A DNA stretch of 11,249 bases from Nitrosomonas sp. UBA6494 (GTDB taxonomy: Bacteria; Pseudomonadota; Gammaproteobacteria; Burkholderiales; Nitrosomonadaceae): the NCBI GenBank assembly GCA_002435335.1, contig DJMI01000076.1, positions 1-11,249 of the forward strand, given 5' to 3'. The stretch's first letter is position 1. Each line of letters starts with the position of its first letter. Both the position numbers and the translations under genes were made by a program. A model generated the notes under the pieces. That model had not been told where the DNA came from, ran no database searches, and worked only from the letters and a program-made list of their open reading frames with translations. This document shows positions 5,979-11,249 of this stretch, piece after piece.

Positions 5979-7823
5979 ATGTATCCATTGCTAGACGCCA
6001 TTAATTCACCATCTCAATTACGTGAAATGGACCAAAAAAAGTTGCCGCAATTTGCCAGCGAGTTGCGCGATTTTCTGGTTGAATCGGTAGCTAAAACCGG
6101 TGGTCACCTTTCGTCGAACCTAGGAACGGTTGAATTAACTATAGCGTTGCACTATGTTTTTAATACGCCTAATGATCAACTGGTGTGGGATGTAGGGCAT
6201 CAAACTTATGCTCATAAAATTCTGACAGGTCGGCGTGAGGGCATGAGCAAATTACGCATGCATGAGGGAATTGCAGGATTCCCACGCCGCGATGAGAGCG
6301 AATACGATGCATTCGGTACGGCGCATTCCAGTACTTCCATCAGTGCTGCGTTGGGGATGGCTGTAGCTGCTCGATTGAATAAGACCGATCGACGTGCGAT
6401 TGCCATTATCGGTGATGGCGCGATGAGTGCTGGCATGGCCTTTGAGGCCTTGAACAATGCGGGAGTGATGGATGCCAATTTGTTGGTGATTCTTAATGAC
6501 AACGATATGTCGATTTCTCCACCGGTTGGGGCGCTCAATAATTATTTGGCTAAATTGATGTCGGGACGTTTTTATGCAACCGCCAGACGTGCCGGTGAGA
6601 AGGTGTTGGGCGTAGTACCGCCGGTGCTGGAGCTTGCAAAGCGTGCGGAAGAGCACGTAAAAGGTATGGTGACTCCAGGAACCTTGTTTGAGGAGTTCGG
6701 ATTCAATTATATTGGGCCTATCGATGGTCACGATCTCGATGTTTTGATTACTACGTTGAGAAACATCAAGCAACTGGATGGACCGCAATTCCTGCATGTG
6801 GTGACGCGTAAAGGTGCCGGTTACAAAAGGGCAGAAGAGGACCCGATTTTGTACCATGGCGTCGGTAAATTTGATCCCAAAAAAGGTATTGTTACGAAAT
6901 CCTCCGGTAAGCCTGCGTATACACAAATTTTTGGCGATTGGTTGTGCGATATGGCGGCATTGGATTCCCGCTTGATCGGGATTACACCAGCAATGCGCGA
7001 AGGTTCGGGGTTGGTTCGTTTCTCACAGGAATACCCTGATCGGTATTTTGATGTCGGCATCGCTGAGCAGCATGCGGTTACATTTGCCGCCGGTGCTGCA
7101 TGCGATGGCTTGAAGCCGGTTGTCGCGATTTATTCGACCTTTTTGCAGCGCGGGTACGATCAGTTAGTTCATGATGTTGCGATTCAGAACTTGCCGGTAG
7201 TATTTGCTATCGATCGGGCTGGTTTAGTGGGTGCCGATGGCCCGACACATGCTGGTAGCTTTGATTTGTCGTATTTGCGATGTATTCCTAATATGATCGT
7301 AATGGCGCCTGCTGATGAAAATGAGTGCCGACAAATGCTCTATACAGCATTTAAATTGGATACGCCGACCGCTGTTCGCTATCCAAGGGGAACTGGCCCC
7401 GGAGTTCCTGTTCAAAAAGAAATGCAAGCATTACCCGTTGGCCATGGTGAAATTCGTCGTCAAGGTGAGAAAATTGCGCTTTTGGCGTTTGGCAGCATGG
7501 TGGCACCTTGCTTGCAAGCGGGTGATGAATTAAATGCAACCGTTGTTAACATGCGTTTTGTTAAACCATTGGACGATGATTTGGTAGCTTCACTCGCTAT
7601 GAATCATGAACTGCTGGTAACCGTGGAGGAAAATACCATAATGGGCGGTGCCGGTAGTGCGGTAGTCGAGTCGCTGAATAGTCAGTCTATTGTCGTTAAA
7701 GTGTTACAGCTTGGATTGCCGGATATTTTTATCGATCAGGGCGAGCATTCGCAAATGTTGGCGGATTGTGGTTTAGATAAAAATGGAATAATCAAATCAG
7801 TGCGCGCATTACTGCCTGAGTAA
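5979..7823 (+). CDS. dxs: 1-deoxy-D-xylulose-5-phosphate synthase
   Basis: Thiamine-diphosphate enzyme that condenses pyruvate and glyceraldehyde 3-phosphate into DXP, the first and often rate-setting step of the MEP isoprenoid pathway; DXP also feeds thiamine and pyridoxal synthesis. The 614 residues are close to the usual 620. The N-terminal domain has GHQTYAHK and the thiamine-binding motif GDG (145-147) ending in NDN (173-175). The central pyrimidine-binding domain carries catalytic Glu363 in DVGIAEQHAVTFAAG, then DRAGLVGADGPTHAG with the substrate-binding Arg and His. A transketolase C-terminal domain closes the protein. An AGG about 7 bases before the ATG is a modest ribosome binding site. 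The gene sits directly after ispA, so the first and a late step of isoprenoid synthesis are produced together. Confidence 0.98.
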   Translation: MYPLLDAINSPSQLREMDQKKLPQFASELRDFLVESVAKTGGHLSSNLGTVELTIALHYVFNTPNDQLVWDVGHQTYAHKILTGRREGMSKLRMHEGIAGFPRRDESEYDAFGTAHSSTSISAALGMAVAARLNKTDRRAIAIIGDGAMSAGMAFEALNNAGVMDANLLVILNDNDMSISPPVGALNNYLAKLMSGRFYATARRAGEKVLGVVPPVLELAKRAEEHVKGMVTPGTLFEEFGFNYIGPIDGHDLDVLITTLRNIKQLDGPQFLHVVTRKGAGYKRAEEDPILYHGVGKFDPKKGIVTKSSGKPAYTQIFGDWLCDMAALDSRLIGITPAMREGSGLVRFSQEYPDRYFDVGIAEQHAVTFAAGAACDGLKPVVAIYSTFLQRGYDQLVHDVAIQNLPVVFAIDRAGLVGADGPTHAGSFDLSYLRCIPNMIVMAPADENECRQMLYTAFKLDTPTAVRYPRGTGPGVPVQKEMQALPVGHGEIRRQGEKIALLAFGSMVAPCLQAGDELNATVVNMRFVKPLDDDLVASLAMNHELLVTVEENTIMGGAGSAVVESLNSQSIVVKVLQLGLPDIFIDQGEHSQMLADCGLDKNGIIKSVRALLPE

Positions 7824-7864
7824 TGGGCAAATCAATTTACGATTTTGGGAATGCGTTGCTGCGC

Positions 7865-7871
7865 GGGAGGA
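7865..7871 (+). promoter_or_regulatory. Strong ribosome binding site of folE2
   Basis: GGGAGGA ends 4 bases before the ATG at 7876. It is the strongest Shine-Dalgarno sequence on the + strand of this window, and fixes the folE2 start. The dxs-folE2 gap is only 52 bases and shows no terminator. Confidence 0.75.
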
Positions 7872-7875
7872 CGAT

Positions 7876-8694
7876 ATGAATAAACAGATAGATTTTCCAA
7901 TTGCCGATGTGCAGAGCTCACCGGATACGCGACGTATTGCAATCGACCGGGTTGGCATTAAAGCCATTCGTCATCCTATTGTTGTTGCAGATAAAAGTGA
8001 CGGTGTCCAACATACGATTGCGGTTTTTAACATGTATGTCAACTTGCCGCATAATTTCAAAGGGACGCATATGTCTCGCTTTGTTGAAATTCTTAACAGC
8101 CACGAACGGGAAATTTCAGTGGAATCGTTTCAAACGATTTTGCGGGAAATGACGGCGAGATTGGAAACAGATTCAGGTCATATCGAAATGACTTTTCCCT
8201 ACTTCATCAATAAATCCGCACCCGTTTCACAGGTGAGGAGTTTGTTGGATTATGAAGTAACATTTATCGGTGAAATAAAAAACGGCGAGTATTTCTTTAC
8301 GATGAAAGTTTTGGTTCCGGTCACAAGCTTGTGCCCTTGCTCCAAGAAAATCTCCGATTACGGTGCGCATAATCAACGGTCTCATGTGACCATTTCGGTA
8401 CGTACCAATAGTTTTGTATGGATTGAAGACATCATACGCATCGCCGAAACCAACGCATCTTGTGAGCTTTATGGATTACTGAAGCGTCCCGATGAAAAAT
8501 ATGTGACTGAGAAAGCTTACGATAATCCGAAATTTGTAGAAGATATTGTCAGAGATATTGCTGAGGTACTTAACCACGATGCGCGCATTGACGCTTATGT
8601 GGTCGAATCGGAAAACTTCGAGTCGATTCATAATCATTCGGCTTATGCACTGATTGAGAAGGATAAAAAAAGTAAGCTTGGTGTTAATGCATGA
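7876..8694 (+). CDS. folE2: GTP cyclohydrolase IB (FolE2 type)
   Basis: Converts GTP to dihydroneopterin triphosphate, the first step of tetrahydrofolate synthesis. It belongs to the FolE2 (COG1469) family, which is unrelated in sequence to zinc-dependent FolE and accepts other metals such as manganese. Of the 272 residues, the hallmarks are GTHMSRF (63-69), the conserved cysteines in SLCPCSK (Cys153 and Cys155), HNQRSH (165-170), LLKRPDEKYVTEKAY (201-215), NPKFVEDIVRD (217-227) and ENFESIHNHSA (246-256). The conserved Cys, His and Glu of these blocks form the active site in the family; I have not assigned each role. It is last in the xseB-ispA-dxs operon. The stop codon lies 3 bases from that of the convergent murJ. 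No Zur-like operator is seen immediately upstream, unlike zinc-regulated folE2 genes in some bacteria. Confidence 0.96.
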   Translation: MNKQIDFPIADVQSSPDTRRIAIDRVGIKAIRHPIVVADKSDGVQHTIAVFNMYVNLPHNFKGTHMSRFVEILNSHEREISVESFQTILREMTARLETDSGHIEMTFPYFINKSAPVSQVRSLLDYEVTFIGEIKNGEYFFTMKVLVPVTSLCPCSKKISDYGAHNQRSHVTISVRTNSFVWIEDIIRIAETNASCELYGLLKRPDEKYVTEKAYDNPKFVEDIVRDIAEVLNHDARIDAYVVESENFESIHNHSAYALIEKDKKSKLGVNA

Positions 8695-8697
8695 CTT

Positions 8698-10236
8698 TCA
8701 TATTGTTTGTTTCTGCACAAAATCCTTGATACGAAATCCCAGTGTCCAAAGTGCGGCAAAGTAACTGGCTGCGCCAGCGGCGATAATCCAGCTGAGTCGA
8801 ATGGCGCGCTCATATATTGTGCCTTGTAACCAGGAGGTATCTGATCCTGTGGCAAACCATAGAACTAGCCCCATTACTGCCAACGCTATTATTATCTTAA
8901 CAAAAAATACCAACCATCCCGGTTGCGGTTGATAAATCGCGTGGCTGCGTAATTTGTAATAAAGCAGTGATGCGTTAATGCAAGCACCCAATCCAATCGC
9001 CAGTGCCAGTCCGGCGTGTTGAAACGGTATGATGAAAGCGAGATTCATCATTTGCGTTGCAACGAGTGTGACAATGGCAATTTTTACCGGTGTTTTGATA
9101 TTCTGACGGGCATAAAATCCTGGCGCGAGTACTTTTACCAGAATCAATCCGAGTAGGCCGATGCTGTATGCAACGAGTGCGTTACGTGTCATCCACACGT
9201 CTTGTTCCGTGAATGCGCCATGATGAAACAGCGTGGCGATTAACGGAACTGACAGCAACGCCAATGCCAGTGCCGCTGGCAGCGTGAGCAACATAGTCAT
9301 GCGCAATCCCCAGTCGAGCAGACGGGAAAATTCTTCGTTGCTGTGATTGTTGTAATGTCGTGCTAGCGAAGGTAACAGAATCGTGCCGAGCGCCACGCCC
9401 AGCAACCCGGCTGGGAATTCCATCAATCGATCCGCGTAGTAGAGCCAGGATACACTGCCGGTTACCAGTAAAGAAGCAAAGATGGTGTTGATTAATAAAC
9501 TAATTTGACCAACCGATACTCCGAAAATTGCCGGTCCCATCTGTTTGATAACACGCCAGGCACCGGTATCCGGATTGTTAAAACGTATCCGGGGCATTAA
9601 CTGGAGTTTCAACAGGTAAGGTAATTGAAATGCCAGTTGTAAAATACCGCCGATAAAAACCGCCCAAGCCAAGGCCAGGACTGGCGGATCGAGAAGAGGT
9701 GTTAACCACAGTGCACAACCGATAAAAGATAAATTCAAAAATGCAGGGGTAATGGCTGGGACATTAAATTGGCCGTAAGTATTCAAAATACCACCCGCCA
9801 GTGCTACCAGGGAAATGAATAAAATATACGGAAATGTGATTTGCAGTAATTCGACCGTTAAATTGAATTTTTCCGGATTATCGGAAAAGCCCGGCGCACT
9901 GATATAGATGATAAACGGTGCCGTTAAGATACCGATCAAGGTAATGACAAATAGGGTTGTTCCCAATAGCACCGTAATATGATCAATGAGATGACGCGTT
10001 TCTTCCGGTGTTCGCGTGTTTTTATATTCTGCAAGGATAGGTACAAAGGCTTGTGAGAATGCCCCTTCGGCGAATATGCGTCGTAGTAGATTCGGTATTC
10101 GGAAGGCAACAAAGAAAGCATCGGTTGCCATGCCGGCGCCGAAAATCCGTGCAATTAAAATGTCTCGTAAGAAACCGAGAATTCTTGAAATAAAGGTCAT
10201 GCTGCTGACTGCAGCAAGGGCTTTGAGAAGATTCAA
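8698..10236 (-). CDS. murJ: Lipid II flippase MurJ (MviN)
   Basis: Polytopic inner-membrane flippase of the MOP superfamily that moves the peptidoglycan precursor lipid II to the periplasmic face. The 512 residues (E. coli MurJ 511) contain repeated hydrophobic segments consistent with 14 helices. The start is TTG (10236-10234), giving MNLLKALAAVSSMTFISR, the standard MurJ N terminus. From this start Arg18, Arg24, Asp39, Arg52, Arg270 and Glu273 fall at the same numbers as the functionally important residues of E. coli MurJ, which supports the start strongly. The next in-frame ATG (10200) would remove part of the first helix. There is no Shine-Dalgarno sequence before the TTG; a perfect hairpin ends 8 bases upstream instead. 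The gene converges on folE2. Confidence 0.97.
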   Translation of the reverse strand: MNLLKALAAVSSMTFISRILGFLRDILIARIFGAGMATDAFFVAFRIPNLLRRIFAEGAFSQAFVPILAEYKNTRTPEETRHLIDHITVLLGTTLFVITLIGILTAPFIIYISAPGFSDNPEKFNLTVELLQITFPYILFISLVALAGGILNTYGQFNVPAITPAFLNLSFIGCALWLTPLLDPPVLALAWAVFIGGILQLAFQLPYLLKLQLMPRIRFNNPDTGAWRVIKQMGPAIFGVSVGQISLLINTIFASLLVTGSVSWLYYADRLMEFPAGLLGVALGTILLPSLARHYNNHSNEEFSRLLDWGLRMTMLLTLPAALALALLSVPLIATLFHHGAFTEQDVWMTRNALVAYSIGLLGLILVKVLAPGFYARQNIKTPVKIAIVTLVATQMMNLAFIIPFQHAGLALAIGLGACINASLLYYKLRSHAIYQPQPGWLVFFVKIIIALAVMGLVLWFATGSDTSWLQGTIYERAIRLSWIIAAGAASYFAALWTLGFRIKDFVQKQTI

Positions 10237-10244
10237 GGGTGTAT

Positions 10245-10271
10245 AAGGCTGGGTTTATTTTACCCAGCCTT
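10245..10271 (-). promoter_or_regulatory. Perfect 10-bp stem-loop in the murJ leader
   Basis: In the murJ mRNA direction, AAGGCTGGGT pairs with ACCCAGCCTT without mismatch around the 7-base loop AAAATAA; only 8 bases (ATACACCC) separate it from the TTG start. Neither strand has a T run after the stem, so it is not a classic terminator. It occupies the place where a ribosome binding site would be. The rest of the gap (10272-10434) shows no gene, no tRNA and no clear promoter. Confidence 0.7.
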
Positions 10272-10434
10272 GCTGATTTAGTAGCCGTTTGAAAGCTAAT
10301 TTCGTGGCTGTTGCGATTCAGAATGTTCTATTATCAATAAACTGTCATTTCTCTCGCCTGTTTTTGTCTTGAAGCGATTGCCCAGCGTTTTTCAACGACT
10401 TGTTAGTTTAAAAATTTTGCTTTGAAATTCGATC

Positions 10435-11157
10435 TTAGAACAGTTTGCTTATTTTTTTGAGTATTCCTGCGTCAGCCCAATTCCATTCCAAGCAATATTC
10501 AGCGCCTTGTTTGGGATTATCGATATCGGCTTCAATTTTTGTTTTTCCTGTGACAGTGGGAGGTAGCAGTGCTTCTTCCTTGCCATTGTATTTACAGAAG
10601 AAACGGGCTGTAGATACTTTACGATCTTCAGGCAACTGAACCGTCATGTGCAAATGCTTGGTATCATCACTCACGACATGCGATAGCATTCCCTCACTTT
10701 GCGTAAATGCATCCTGGTATTCGTAGGTTAAAGTGAGATTGGAGCCATTAATCAACTGCAATTCAGGCGATATTCTCATGCAAACATGATAATTGTCGCT
10801 GTCTTTTTGTTGATCATCCGGCAGCTCATTGTTAATTCTAAAGCTACTGATACTGCCGATAGCACGAATATTCTTAAACCAATATTCTGAGTTATCCACG
10901 TGACACGAAGTCGTCATTTGCGTTTGCGTTAATGTGGCTTTGCTGCCGCCGGCATCGTGAACAGTCAAAATTTTATTGAGATCCGCTATGGTGAAAGCGG
11001 ATTTGTTTTGTCTGATTTGATCGAAAACCAACAATGCTGCGCAGATTGTAATGATTAAACCGACGACAATAAAATCGGTTGCCAGTGCAACCATCACACC
11101 AAAGGCTGCAATAAATACGTTGAGATAGAAAACCAATTGGTTGGGTTTGTTAAACAT
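10435..11157 (-). CDS. Two-helix membrane protein of unknown function
   Basis: I do not recognise this 240-residue protein. Two hydrophobic helices lie at about residues 8-26 and 29-46, separated by a turn of a few residues. The basic residues before the first helix and after the second (DQIRQNK, 46-52) predict both ends in the cytoplasm. Residues 55-240 form a soluble, apparently beta-rich region with Cys85, Cys126, Cys188 and Cys222. It includes alternating strands such as LTLTYEYQD (141-149), HLHMTVQLPEDRKV (168-181) and a closing EYCLEWNW (220-227). There is no signal-peptide cleavage site and no catalytic motif I can name. The start is well supported: AAGGAG (11169-11164) lies 6 bases before the ATG. 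It is the only gene here with no obvious link to a neighbour; murJ follows on the same strand after 198 bases. Confidence 0.85.
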   Translation of the reverse strand: MFNKPNQLVFYLNVFIAAFGVMVALATDFIVVGLIITICAALLVFDQIRQNKSAFTIADLNKILTVHDAGGSKATLTQTQMTTSCHVDNSEYWFKNIRAIGSISSFRINNELPDDQQKDSDNYHVCMRISPELQLINGSNLTLTYEYQDAFTQSEGMLSHVVSDDTKHLHMTVQLPEDRKVSTARFFCKYNGKEEALLPPTVTGKTKIEADIDNPKQGAEYCLEWNWADAGILKKISKLF

Positions 11158-11187
11158 TCAAAGCTCCTTAATTTGCAGGCTATTTTT

Positions 11188-11215
11188 ATAATAATTATCG
11201 AAACGCTGAGTTTAA
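11188..11215 (-). promoter_or_regulatory. Candidate promoter of the unknown membrane protein gene
   Basis: Read on the - strand, TTAAAC (11215-11210), a 16-base spacer and TATTAT (11193-11188). The -10 matches five of six consensus bases and the -35 only three. Transcription would start near 11181, about 24 bases before the ATG. Confidence 0.3.
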
Positions 11216-11249
11216 CAGAGAGGCGCGAGCAAAAAAAGCAAGAAACAAA

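Noticed and set aside
6252..6926. 224-codon open frame antisense to dxs
   Set aside because: It lies entirely inside a clear, conserved dxs reading frame. Its composition is what codon-biased antisense frames give, and no ribosome binding site or domain is visible.
10245..10271. Hairpin before murJ as a Rho-independent terminator
   Set aside because: The stem is strong, but neither strand carries a T run after it.
11225..11249. A-rich run at the right edge as part of a terminator
   Set aside because: GCAAAAAAAGC has no adjacent GC-rich stem within the window; any partner would lie outside it.

Overview
The window reads as an ordinary core-genome segment of a betaproteobacterium. The AT-leaning codon use, the gene order xseB-ispA-dxs-folE2 and the protein sequences suggest a Nitrosomonas-like ammonia oxidiser. 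That genus assignment is inference from recognition, not a database match. I see no transposase, integrase, CRISPR array, phage gene, toxin-antitoxin pair or defence cluster. I did not find a convincing undescribed system; the least explained parts are one two-helix membrane protein at the right end and a perfect hairpin just before murJ.

Layout, left to right. Bases 1-22 hold the last codons of an unidentified gene, followed by a good Rho-independent terminator (62-97). Next comes a phosphate-uptake operon on the + strand, pstC-pstA-pstB, encoding the two permease subunits and the ATPase of the high-affinity phosphate ABC transporter. Neither pstS nor phoU is in the window. gltX (glutamyl-tRNA synthetase) follows pstB after 73 bases on the same strand, and then a tRNA-Ser(GGA) gene that appears to have its own promoter.

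A second + strand operon starts near 4780: xseB (exonuclease VII small subunit), ispA (farnesyl diphosphate synthase), dxs (first enzyme of the MEP isoprenoid pathway) and folE2 (type IB GTP cyclohydrolase). Dxs makes the DXP from which IPP/DMAPP are built, and IspA condenses these into FPP, the precursor of undecaprenyl phosphate, quinones and haem side chains. The next gene, murJ, flips lipid II, whose carrier is that same undecaprenyl chain, but it lies on the opposite strand and converges on folE2 with only 3 bases between the stop codons.

The right end is on the - strand: murJ, with a TTG start confirmed by conserved-residue spacing; a 198-base gap containing a perfect 10-bp hairpin; and a 240-residue protein of unknown function with an N-terminal membrane hairpin, a strong ribosome binding site and a plausible promoter.
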